Assembly (NCBI RefSeq): GCF_002744735.1
Contig: NZ_KZ319344.1
Span: 37,624 to 101,623, forward strand
Source of the DNA: Marinobacter guineae
GTDB lineage: Bacteria; Pseudomonadota; Gammaproteobacteria; Pseudomonadales; Oleiphilaceae
Direction of reading: 5' to 3'
DNA: 64,000 nucleotides
Below the pieces are notes generated by a model. The model saw nothing but the letters and a program-made list of their open reading frames with translations. It was not told where the DNA came from and ran no database searches. Shown here one piece after another: positions 9,503-17,569 of the stretch (position 1 is the stretch's first letter; each line of letters starts with the position of its first letter). Made by a program: the position numbers and the translations under genes.

Positions 9503-10231
9503 ATGCACTCAGTAATAGTCTCCAAACTCCGGGGCACAGCATTGCTGCTCTGCCTCGGCATTCTGGCAGGCCCTGTCCTGGCGGAGACGGACACCGGGCT
9601 CACACCCTTTGAGGCCAGCTACACAGCAGCCATGGAAAAAGGTATCTCCCTCAATGGCACCGCAAAACGGACTCTGACATCTCAGGGCAACGACATCTGG
9701 CTATACCGAACCGATGTGAATTCCTTTATCGCAGACATTGATGAATCCCTGATCCTCAGATGGGAGAACGGCCGGGTCGTTCCGATGAAGTACCGCTACC
9801 ACCTTTCCGGCTTTCTGATAAAGGACCGGAAACATTCAATCGATTTCGACTGGCCGGCAGGTGTGGCCACCGGAGAGTACAAGGGCAAGCCCTTTGAAGT
9901 CGAACTGGAAGATGGTGTGCTGGATCCGCTCGGTTATCAGCTCCAGCTGCACCAGGATATCCGGGACGGGAAGCGTGACATGACCTACAAGGTCATTGAT
10001 GGCCGGTCCATTGATGAGGAAACCTTTGCAGTCATAAACGGTGAGCAAATAAGCACCGGCGGCGACCGCACTGGTACCCTGAAAGCGGAAAAGGTCCGTA
10101 AGGACTCCAAGCGCCAGACCCTGATGTGGTTTTCACCCGAGAAGGATTTCCTTCTCGTGCGACTACTTCAGGTGGAACCGGACGGCAGCACCTACGAGCT
10201 GAAATTGAAAGAGGCGGATTTCGGCCCCTAG
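9503..10231 (+). CDS. exported DUF3108 family protein
   Basis: The protein has 242 residues, with an N-terminal signal peptide (core TALLLCLGILAG, likely cleavage VLA-ET) and a mainly beta mature part. LTPFEASYTA, the YRYHLSGF segment and KEADFGP at the end fit the DUF3108 family of periplasmic proteins, which often lie beside purMN. A start six codons earlier is possible, but the ATG chosen gives a normal signal peptide. The 3' end overlaps the convergent avtA stop by four bases. Function unknown. Confidence 0.82.
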   Translation: MHSVIVSKLRGTALLLCLGILAGPVLAETDTGLTPFEASYTAAMEKGISLNGTAKRTLTSQGNDIWLYRTDVNSFIADIDESLILRWENGRVVPMKYRYHLSGFLIKDRKHSIDFDWPAGVATGEYKGKPFEVELEDGVLDPLGYQLQLHQDIRDGKRDMTYKVIDGRSIDEETFAVINGEQISTGGDRTGTLKAEKVRKDSKRQTLMWFSPEKDFLLVRLLQVEPDGSTYELKLKEADFGP

Positions 10232-11505
10232 ATTTCGCGCCCAGCCTCACGCCAGACTGCTTTGACTTCATCTGCGATGATTCGCAAACCCTCGGCAACC
10301 CGCTCATCATCCTGGGAATAAGTAACCCGCAGGCACTCGTGCCGGTGCTTCCAGTCATCCTCCGGCAGTCCCGGAAAGAAATAATGGCCGGAAACGACCA
10401 GCACGCCACGGGCTTTCAGCCTCTGGTACAGCGCCAGGCTGGTAATCGGCAGATCCGGGAACCACAACCAGAGAAACATCGCACCCTCCGGCTTGTGGAT
10501 ATACCAACGGCAACTGTCCTCACCCATGGCATCCCGGAAAACGGCCACCGCCTTCTGCATTTTCGCCTTATAGAATGGGCATACCACTTCCCGACTCAAA
10601 GACAGGATCTCGCCCGAGCGCACGAGGGGCTCCGCCAGCATAGCTCCGAAACTGCCCGTGGCCAGATTCATGATGGCGTTGATTCCCGAAAGTGCCTTAA
10701 TGATCGGCTCAGCCGCAATCACAATACCCGTCCGCGCCGCCGGCAGGCCCAATTTCGACAGGCTCAGACAAAGGATAATCTGCTCGTTCCAGGTGGGCGT
10801 TGCATCTACGAACAACAGATTCGGAAATGGCGTGCCATAGGCCCCGTCAACAATCAGGGGCACGTCGTGCTCGCGGGCCAACTGTTCCAAGCGCGCCAAC
10901 TCTTCGTCGGTGACCACGTTGCCAGTTGGGTTGGTGGGCCGCGACACGCAGATGGCGCCAGTCTCGCCAGTTACTTCCACGGCATCGAAATCCACCCGGT
11001 ACTTGAATTCGTGGGCATCGGTAAAGGAAATATCCGGCTGAACCGCGTGGAACAGGCCAGGTTCGATGCCGGCGTCCGCGTAACCGATGTATTCCGGTGC
11101 CAGTGGCAACAGAATATGCTTGCGCTGGCCCTCACCGTAGTCGCCTCCAAACATGTTGAACAGCATGAAGAAGGCTGCCTGACTGCCATTGGTAAGCGCG
11201 ATGTTATCGGGCTTCAGGCCCCAGTCATACTCGCGGTTCAGCATCTCGGCTAGGGAGGCGATAAACTGCTTTTCACCCTGGGGTGGATCGTAAATGCCCA
11301 CCAGACGCCGAACATCCCCTTCATTGCGGCTCATGTCAGCCAGAATTTCCTGCACTCGCTGCTGGATCTCGGGAATGTGGCCGGGGTTACCACCACCCAT
11401 CATGATCATCTCGTCCCCGGATGCCATGGCATTACCGAGGTCATCCATCAGGGACGTGATACCGGCATCGGCGGTAAATTTTCGACCAAAAGCAGAGAGT
11501 TTCAT
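10228..11505 (-). CDS. avtA: valine-pyruvate aminotransferase, AvtA
   Basis: This PLP-dependent class I/II aminotransferase (425 residues) interconverts valine and alanine with their 2-oxo acids. Family features include MMGGGNPGHIPE near the N-terminus, SRPTNPTGNV, VDGAYGTPFP (Asp-x-Ala-Tyr PLP contact) and CLSLSKLGLPAARTG with the Schiff-base lysine. Its N-terminus (SAFGRKFTADAGI) is typical of AvtA, not of AlaA. Upstream in-frame codons lack a ribosome-binding site, so the ATG at the conserved start is used. Confidence 0.92.
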   Translation of the reverse strand: MKLSAFGRKFTADAGITSLMDDLGNAMASGDEMIMMGGGNPGHIPEIQQRVQEILADMSRNEGDVRRLVGIYDPPQGEKQFIASLAEMLNREYDWGLKPDNIALTNGSQAAFFMLFNMFGGDYGEGQRKHILLPLAPEYIGYADAGIEPGLFHAVQPDISFTDAHEFKYRVDFDAVEVTGETGAICVSRPTNPTGNVVTDEELARLEQLAREHDVPLIVDGAYGTPFPNLLFVDATPTWNEQIILCLSLSKLGLPAARTGIVIAAEPIIKALSGINAIMNLATGSFGAMLAEPLVRSGEILSLSREVVCPFYKAKMQKAVAVFRDAMGEDSCRWYIHKPEGAMFLWLWFPDLPITSLALYQRLKARGVLVVSGHYFFPGLPEDDWKHRHECLRVTYSQDDERVAEGLRIIADEVKAVWREAGREI

Positions 11506-11580
11506 GAGGTAAATTCCATCTGACCAGTGCTGACAACAATAAATGACACTGAAAGTGTAGCTCGCCCGCGGGCTGTTCAA

Positions 11581-12180
11581 TTATTCGTTGAGGGAGATGC
11601 CCAGGTTGCTGACGCCGTCGTTGCCAGCCTCTTCCCGCAGGCGAGCCACGAATTGATCGGTGGGCGTGCGCTGGCGTTTGAGGTCAAGCACCAGTTCACG
11701 CTGGAAGGCCTTGTCGTCTTTCATCAGGGGGTGTTGATCCAGCAAGCGAACCAACTCATCTTCGTCGAGATCCTCACCCTCGGAGAGTTCAATAAAGTTC
11801 ACCACTGTTGCTGTGGCCATCTGCGAGGCATCTGTTGCCCGGTGTTTGCCCGGGTTCAGGCGACTGAGCAAAGCCTGCTCCAGCAACTGACAGAAGTCGA
11901 AAGCCGGATACACGCCGTAGGCATCGTAGGCATTCACATCCGGAGACAGGGCTTCCAGCTTTGCCAGCAGTTGGGGGATCGCGGACTCCGAAACATCTTT
12001 CTGGAGCAGGTCCCAGGCCAGGTCCAGCAGCTGGCGCATTTTGGCCCCGGTTTTCAGGTCAACGGCGTCTGCGAACAAGGCATAGTTGGGGAATGAGCGC
12101 TCAGCCAGAGCGAGCAGGAAGGCGCATTCGCGCCAGCCCTGCAACTGTGAGACTGCTTTGAGGAACTGGTTGGCGTTCAT
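11581..12180 (-). CDS. DUF416 family protein (YjaG-like)
   Basis: This cytoplasmic, mostly helical protein has 199 residues. The start pattern (FLKAVSQLQGWRECAFLLAL, then ERSFPNYALFA) and the YDAYGVYPAFDFCQLLEQAL segment are typical of the DUF416/YjaG family. Its ATG overlaps the dcd stop codon as ATGA, so the pair is co-transcribed and probably translationally coupled. Function unknown. Confidence 0.85.
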   Translation of the reverse strand: MNANQFLKAVSQLQGWRECAFLLALAERSFPNYALFADAVDLKTGAKMRQLLDLAWDLLQKDVSESAIPQLLAKLEALSPDVNAYDAYGVYPAFDFCQLLEQALLSRLNPGKHRATDASQMATATVVNFIELSEGEDLDEDELVRLLDQHPLMKDDKAFQRELVLDLKRQRTPTDQFVARLREEAGNDGVSNLGISLNE

Positions 12181-12743
12181 GTCTTGGGCAGGGTTACGCC
12201 GGTCTGGCCGAAGTATTTTCCACCCCGGTCTTTATAGCTGGTCTCGCAGATCTCGTCGGATTCGAAGAACAGCATCTGGGCCACGCCCTCGTTGGCGTAG
12301 ATTTTGGCCGGCAAGTTGGTGGTGTTGGAAAACTCCAGGGTAACCTGGCCTTCCCACTCGGGCTCAAGCGGGGTGACGTTGACGATGATCCCGCAACGAG
12401 CGTAGGTGGATTTGCCGAGGCAGATGGTGAGTACGCTGCGCGGGATACGGAAGTATTCCACGGTGCGGGCCAGGGCAAAGGAGTTCGGCGGGATGATGCA
12501 GACGTCGCCGGTGTAGTTGACGAAGCTGTTTTCGTCGAAGTTCTTGGGGTCCACGGTGGCGGAGTGGACGTTGGTGAAGATTTTGAATTCGTTGCTGCAG
12601 CGTACGTCGTAACCGTAGCTGGAGGTGCCGTAGGAGATCACGCGGCCTTTTTCAGTTTCACGAACCTGTCCGCTCTCGAACGGTTCGATCATGCCGTTTT
12701 CTTCGGACATCCGGCGAATCCACTTGTCGGCTTTGATGCTCAT
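12177..12743 (-). CDS. dcd: dCTP deaminase, Dcd
   Basis: Dcd deaminates dCTP to dUTP, supplying dUMP for thymidylate synthesis. At 188 residues it has the family length. Seen are SYGTSSYGYDVRCSNEF, VDPKNFDENSF, PPNSFALARTVEYFRIPR, GKSTYARCGI and the catalytic VTPLEPEWEGQVTLEFSN with its conserved Glu. The 274-base spacer upstream contains a long structured repeat and separates dcd from apbC. Confidence 0.97.
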   Translation of the reverse strand: MSIKADKWIRRMSEENGMIEPFESGQVRETEKGRVISYGTSSYGYDVRCSNEFKIFTNVHSATVDPKNFDENSFVNYTGDVCIIPPNSFALARTVEYFRIPRSVLTICLGKSTYARCGIIVNVTPLEPEWEGQVTLEFSNTTNLPAKIYANEGVAQMLFFESDEICETSYKDRGGKYFGQTGVTLPKT

Positions 12744-12883
12744 TGGCGAAGTCTCGTAATCACTGGGAAAAATTGAGGCGTAGTTTACCTGTTCCCTGGA
12801 AGTCTGTCGAAGCTTCACGGGCTTACTTCTCCGCCTCAACTCAGAGACTGCACTCCTTGGACCTTGGGGGCTGCGGTCACAGC

Positions 12884-12969
12884 AAAGGTCGTCCAAAAAC
12901 CGCTACGAGCACGTCCATGTGCGCTTTTTTCCGGCCATCCTTGGCCTCCAAAATTTTTGGACGACCTTT
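12884..12969 (-). repeat. structured palindromic repeat, copy A (between apbC and dcd)
   Basis: Perfect 16-bp inverted arms (AAAGGTCGTCCAAAAA and its exact reverse complement) enclose a 54-base core. Inside the core are two more inverted repeats, GCAC...GTGC and GGCCA...TGGCC, so the element can fold into a three-way junction. The core matches that of the second copy at 32219-32318 in length and at 44 of 54 positions, while the arms do not match. It lies in a spacer between codirectional genes. The rest of the 12744-13017 spacer shows nothing I recognise. Confidence 0.8.
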
Positions 12970-13017
12970 CCCGCGCCCGCGAACAGACTTTGGTAGTTGC
13001 CGTCCCGGGAGTGTCAG

Positions 13018-14118
13018 CTAGTGCTCGGTTACTGAAACGCTTGAAATCGAACCGCTGAGATTGTGCTCCCGGGTGGACAGTTCAGCCCCTACCCTTCTGG
13101 CGATATCCCGGTAGCGGCGGGCAACTTCGGAGTCCGGTTCTGCGACTACGGAGGGGGTGCCGCCGTCGGTCTGTTCGCGGATGGTCATGTGCAGCGGCAG
13201 TTGGCCGAGGAGTGTGGTGCCGTATTCTTCGGCGATGCGGGCGCCGCCGCCGTGGCCGAACAGGGGTTCTTCGTGGCCGCAGTTGCTGCAGATGTGGACA
13301 CTCATGTTTTCGACCACACCCAGTACCGGGATGTCGACTTTGCGGAACATTTCGATGCCTTTTTTACCGTCCAGCAACGCGATGTCCTGGGGGGTGGTCA
13401 CGATGACGGCGCCGGTGACTGGGACTTTCTGGGCCAGGGTGAGCTGGATGTCGCCGGTGCCCGGGGGCATGTCGATGATGAGGTAGTCGAGTTCATTCCA
13501 GAGGGTCTGTTGCAGCAGTTGCATCACGGCGCCGCTAACCATGGGGCCGCGCCAGACCATGGGGGTTTTGTCGGTAACGACGAAAGCCATGGAGTTGGCC
13601 TGCAATCCGTGGGCTTCCATAGGGACAAAGTATTTGTTTTCGCGGGTGTCGGGGCGTTTGCCTTCGGGTACACCGAGCATCATGCCGATGCTGGGGCCGT
13701 AGATGTCGGCGTCCAGGATGCCCACTCTGGCACCTTCAGCTTGCAACGCCAGGGCGAGGTTGACGGCGGTGGTGGATTTGCCGACACCGCCTTTGCCAGA
13801 GGCAACGGCGATGATGTTTTTCACGCCGGGTACTGATGGCAGGTCTTTTTGAACCTTGTAGGAGTGGATCTTCTGGCCTACGTGAACGTCGGCACTCTCT
13901 ACCCCATCGACAAACTCCAGCGCGTTGGTCACGATTTCCTTCAGGGCGCCGGCGATGCCTTTTGAGGGGTACGGCAGCTCGACCATGAGGGTCACTTTTC
14001 CGCTGTCGTCCGCGTTCAGGGATTTTACAGCACCCAGTTCGTAGAGGTCCTTGCCGAGATACGGGTCGCGGTATTCGCGTACCGCTGTCTGCAGGGCCTG
14101 CTCTGAAATCTGTGTCAT
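13018..14118 (-). CDS. apbC: iron-sulfur cluster carrier protein ApbC (Mrp/NBP35 family)
   Basis: This P-loop ATPase (366 residues) binds and transfers Fe-S clusters. It has an N-terminal MIP18-like (DUF59) domain (about 1-85, with LPYPSKGI), then the deviant Walker A GKGGVGKST, ILDADIYGPS, IIDMPPGTGD, and the C-S-N-C cluster motif near residue 275 (HICSNCGHEE). It is divergent from metG, a pairing common in gammaproteobacteria. Confidence 0.95.
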   Translation of the reverse strand: MTQISEQALQTAVREYRDPYLGKDLYELGAVKSLNADDSGKVTLMVELPYPSKGIAGALKEIVTNALEFVDGVESADVHVGQKIHSYKVQKDLPSVPGVKNIIAVASGKGGVGKSTTAVNLALALQAEGARVGILDADIYGPSIGMMLGVPEGKRPDTRENKYFVPMEAHGLQANSMAFVVTDKTPMVWRGPMVSGAVMQLLQQTLWNELDYLIIDMPPGTGDIQLTLAQKVPVTGAVIVTTPQDIALLDGKKGIEMFRKVDIPVLGVVENMSVHICSNCGHEEPLFGHGGGARIAEEYGTTLLGQLPLHMTIREQTDGGTPSVVAEPDSEVARRYRDIARRVGAELSTREHNLSGSISSVSVTEH

Positions 14119-14316
14119 CGGGTTCTCCGGAATAAGCTAATGCGCGATTTTAAGCACGGAAACAGGTGATTCGGATGAAAAATATCTGCCCGGAAGGTAT
14201 CATCTGTGCCCGTTTCTGACCATATGGGGTCTTTACCTGGCGCAAGCCATTCATTTGGCCGCCAGCGCCCCGTTTTGTCTTTCCAACCCGTGTCAACATA
14301 AGGTTCGGACATCACC

Positions 14317-16347
14317 ATGACGCAAGCGAGCAAGCAACAGCGCGATATTCTGGTCACCAGCGCCCTGCCGTACGCCAACGGCCCCATTCACCTGGGCCAC
14401 CTGCTGGAATACATTCAGACGGATATCTGGGTGCGCTATCAGAAAATGCGTGGCCAGAACTGTTACTACGTTTGCGCCGACGATGCCCACGGCACAGCTA
14501 TTATGCTCCGCGCCGAGCGGGAAGGCATTACTTCCGAGCAGCTGATTGATCGTATCCGTGAGGAGCATCAGGAAGATTTCAGCGGTTTCCACATCAGCTT
14601 TGACAACTACTACACCACGCACTCAGAGGAAAACCGTCAGTTCTCTGAGTACATCTACCGCCAGTTGCAGGAAAACGGGCACATCGCCACGCGCAAGATC
14701 ACCCAGTCCTACGACCCGGAAAAGAACATGTTCCTGGCGGACCGGTTTATCAAGGGCACCTGTCCGAAGTGCAAGACCGAGGACCAGTACGGTGACAACT
14801 GTGAAGCCTGCGGCGCGACCTACACGCCGGCGGAGCTGATCAACCCGCGTTCGGCGGTGTCCGGGGCCACGCCGATTGAGAAAGAGTCCGAGCACTATTT
14901 CTTCAAGCTGCCTGATTTCGCTGACTTCCTGGCAAAATGGACCCGCAGCGGCACATTGCAGCCACAGGTAGCGAACAAGCTGGCCGAGTGGCTGGATGCC
15001 GGGCTGCAGGAATGGGATATCAGTCGTGATGCCCCCTACTTCGGCTTCGAGATTCCGGATGCGCCGGGGAAATACTTCTATGTCTGGCTCGATGCCCCGA
15101 TCGGCTACCTGGCCAGCTTCAAGAATCTTTGTAATCGGGTAGGCATCGATTTCGAGCACTTCTGGAAGGCCGACTCCACCGCCGAGGTGTATCACTTCAT
15201 CGGCAAGGACATCATCAACTTCCACGCCCTGTTCTGGCCGTCCATGCTTCACGATGCCGGTTTCCGAACGCCAACGGCGGTCTGGGCCCACGGCTTTGTG
15301 ACGGTGAACGGCAAGAAAATGTCCAAGTCCCGGGGCACCTTCATCATGGCCCGCACCTATCTGGACCATCTGAATCCGGAATACCTGCGGTACTATTTCG
15401 CGGCCAAGCTGACCGGCAGCGTGGATGACATGGACCTGAATCTGGAAGATTTTGCTGCCCGGGTGAACTCGGATCTGGTGGGCAAAGTCGTGAACATTGC
15501 CAGTCGTAGCGCCGGTTTTATCACCAAGCGGTTTGACGGCCAGCTGGGCCAGATCACCGAACACGACAAGCTGAAGGAGTTTGTCGATGCCGGCCAGCAG
15601 ATCGAGGAATTCTACGAAGCCCGTGAATTCGGCCGAGCCATGCGCCGGGTCATGGAACTGGCGGACATTGCCAATCAGTACGTCAATGACGAACAGCCCT
15701 GGGTAATCGCGAAACAGGAAGGCCAGGATGAAAAGTTGCAGGCGATCTGCACTAATGCCCTCAACATGTTCCACCTGCTGATGACCTACCTGGCACCGGT
15801 GCTACCGGAGACCGCAAAGGCGGCAGAAACGTTCCTGAACGCGAAGCTGGACTGGAACAACCGTGGTCAGCGCCTCGAGAACCATGGTATCGACAAGTTC
15901 AAGCCACTGATGAATCGGGTGGACATGGCCCAGATCGAGAAGATGCTGGACGCCTCAAAAGAGGAATTGCCCGCAGCGACTGGCAAGCCGGCGTCTGGCG
16001 CCAATCTTGAGCCGATTGCCGACGAGATAGAATTCGGGGATTTCGCGAAAGTGGACCTCCGGATTGTTAAAATAGTGAAAGCAGAACATGTTGAAGGGGC
16101 AGACAAGCTTCTTCGCCTCACTCTTGACGTGGGGCATGGCGAACGCAACGTGTTTGCTGGTATCAAGTCTGCCTACAAACCGGAAGATCTTGAGGGGCGG
16201 CTGACGGTGATGGTTGCCAACCTCAAGCCCCGGAAAATGAAGTTCGGCATGTCCGAGGGCATGGTTCTGGCCGCGGGGCCGGGTGGCAAGGATATCTTTA
16301 TTCTGTCTCCCGATTCCGGGGCCACGCCCGGCATGCGGATCATGTAA
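14317..16347 (+). CDS. metG: methionyl-tRNA synthetase, MetG
   Basis: MetG charges tRNA-Met. This is a class I synthetase of 676 residues with the HLGH ATP motif (residues 25-28), a zinc knuckle region (CPKC...CEAC, about 147-163), KMSKS (334-338), an anticodon-binding helical domain, and a C-terminal EMAP/Trbp-like tRNA-binding domain (about 570-676) typical of the dimeric long form. A Ser/Pro/Ala-rich hinge near 540-560 joins the last two. It precedes the rsx operon by 32 bases and may be co-transcribed with it. Confidence 0.98.
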   Translation: MTQASKQQRDILVTSALPYANGPIHLGHLLEYIQTDIWVRYQKMRGQNCYYVCADDAHGTAIMLRAEREGITSEQLIDRIREEHQEDFSGFHISFDNYYTTHSEENRQFSEYIYRQLQENGHIATRKITQSYDPEKNMFLADRFIKGTCPKCKTEDQYGDNCEACGATYTPAELINPRSAVSGATPIEKESEHYFFKLPDFADFLAKWTRSGTLQPQVANKLAEWLDAGLQEWDISRDAPYFGFEIPDAPGKYFYVWLDAPIGYLASFKNLCNRVGIDFEHFWKADSTAEVYHFIGKDIINFHALFWPSMLHDAGFRTPTAVWAHGFVTVNGKKMSKSRGTFIMARTYLDHLNPEYLRYYFAAKLTGSVDDMDLNLEDFAARVNSDLVGKVVNIASRSAGFITKRFDGQLGQITEHDKLKEFVDAGQQIEEFYEAREFGRAMRRVMELADIANQYVNDEQPWVIAKQEGQDEKLQAICTNALNMFHLLMTYLAPVLPETAKAAETFLNAKLDWNNRGQRLENHGIDKFKPLMNRVDMAQIEKMLDASKEELPAATGKPASGANLEPIADEIEFGDFAKVDLRIVKIVKAEHVEGADKLLRLTLDVGHGERNVFAGIKSAYKPEDLEGRLTVMVANLKPRKMKFGMSEGMVLAAGPGGKDIFILSPDSGATPGMRIM

Positions 16348-16379
16348 CGGCCGGCAGCCGGGTCAATGGAGCAAGGTAA

Positions 16380-16961
16380 ATGACCGAATACCTACTGATT
16401 CTGGTCAGCACCATTCTGGTGAACAACTTTGTGCTGGTTCAGTTCCTGGGACTGTGCCCGTTCATGGGCGTTTCGGGAAAACTGGAAACGGCGATGGGCA
16501 TGTCCCTGGCCACCACGTTCGTGCTGACGCTGGCCTCGGTTTGCAGCTACCTTGCCTACACCTACCTGCTGGCCCCCCTGGACCTGGCGTTTCTCCGAAC
16601 CATCACCTTTATCCTGGTAATTGCCGTGGTGGTCCAGTTCACGGAAATGGTGGTGCGCAAGACCAGCCCCTTGCTCTACCGGGTGCTGGGCATTTTCCTC
16701 CCCCTGATCACCACAAACTGCGCGGTGCTTGGGGTCGCTCTCCTGAACATCAACAAGAACAACAACTTCGTTGAGTCGGTTTTGTACGGTTTTGGCGCAG
16801 CGGCCGGCTTCTCCCTGGTCCTGGTCCTGTTTGCCGCCATGCGTGAACGCATCGCCGTCTCTGACGTTCCGGTTGCGTTTCGCGGGGCCGCGATCGGGCT
16901 GGTTACGGCCGGGCTGATGTCACTGGCGTTCCTGGGTTTTAGTGGCCTGGTCAGCGTTTGA
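16380..16961 (+). CDS. rsxA: electron transport complex subunit RsxA/RnfA
   Basis: This integral membrane subunit of the Rsx/Rnf ion-motive NADH:ferredoxin-type oxidoreductase has 193 residues and about six membrane segments. Family landmarks are NNFVLVQFLGLCPFMGVS near the start and ITTNCAVLGVALLN in the middle, each with a conserved Cys in a membrane half-helix; the structurally related RsxE has the same pair. It is the first gene of a complete, tightly packed rsxABCDGE cluster. In related bacteria the complex keeps SoxR reduced or drives electron transfer. Confidence 0.97.
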   Translation: MTEYLLILVSTILVNNFVLVQFLGLCPFMGVSGKLETAMGMSLATTFVLTLASVCSYLAYTYLLAPLDLAFLRTITFILVIAVVVQFTEMVVRKTSPLLYRVLGIFLPLITTNCAVLGVALLNINKNNNFVESVLYGFGAAAGFSLVLVLFAAMRERIAVSDVPVAFRGAAIGLVTAGLMSLAFLGFSGLVSV

Positions 16962-16990
16962 CAGGGTAGCTGAATTAGGAGTAGCAGTTT

Positions 16991-17569
16991 ATGTGGACAA
17001 GCGTTCTCGTTGCCGTGTTGGTTCTTCTGGCCCTGGCCGTTGTGTTCGGAGGTTTGCTGGGCTTTGCCGCTGAACGCTTCAAGGTAGAAGGCAATCCGCT
17101 GGTTGACCAGATTGATGCGCTCCTGCCACAGACCCAGTGCGGGCAGTGTGGTTATCCGGGTTGCCGGCCCTATGCAGAATCCATCGCAGAGGGCGGCCCG
17201 ATTAACAAGTGCCCTCCCGGTGGTGAATCGACCATCAAGGCCCTTGCCGATCTGCTGGATGTTGAGCCGGAACCCCTGGACGCGGAGCATGGCGTTGAGC
17301 AGGTCAAGCGGGTTGCGGTCATCCGGGAGGACGAGTGTATCGGCTGCACCAAGTGCATTCAGGCCTGCCCGGTAGATGCCATTCTCGGCGCCGCCAAACA
17401 TATGCACACCGTTATTGAAAGCGAATGCACCGGCTGCGACCTCTGCGTGGAGCCCTGCCCGGTCGATTGTATCGACATGGTGACCGTTGAACCGGATATC
17501 CGTACCTGGACATGGACGCCGCCAACCTCGGGACTCATCGCCACCGACCGCCAGGGAGCCAGCGCCTGA
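16991..17569 (+). CDS. rsxB: electron transport complex subunit RsxB/RnfB, ferredoxin
   Basis: This membrane-anchored iron-sulfur protein (192 residues) has one N-terminal membrane helix, a 4Fe-4S cluster motif (QCGQCGYPGC, Cys50/53/58, with a further Cys in KCPPGG), and two ferredoxin motifs CIGCTKCIQACP and CTGCDLCVEPCP. It passes electrons between RsxC and the membrane subunits. The stop overlaps the rsxC start as TGATG. Length is normal for the family. Confidence 0.97.
   Translation: MWTSVLVAVLVLLALAVVFGGLLGFAAERFKVEGNPLVDQIDALLPQTQCGQCGYPGCRPYAESIAEGGPINKCPPGGESTIKALADLLDVEPEPLDAEHGVEQVKRVAVIREDECIGCTKCIQACPVDAILGAAKHMHTVIESECTGCDLCVEPCPVDCIDMVTVEPDIRTWTWTPPTSGLIATDRQGASA

Noticed and set aside
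12864..13058. Short ORFs across the structured repeats (also 32047-32328) with similar peptides
   Set aside because: The similarity comes from the conserved non-coding repeat core; the ORFs have no ribosome-binding site and differ in frame context.
14623..15774. A 383-codon frame antisense to metG
   Set aside because: Mirror frame of metG with no domain; metG is complete with all catalytic motifs.
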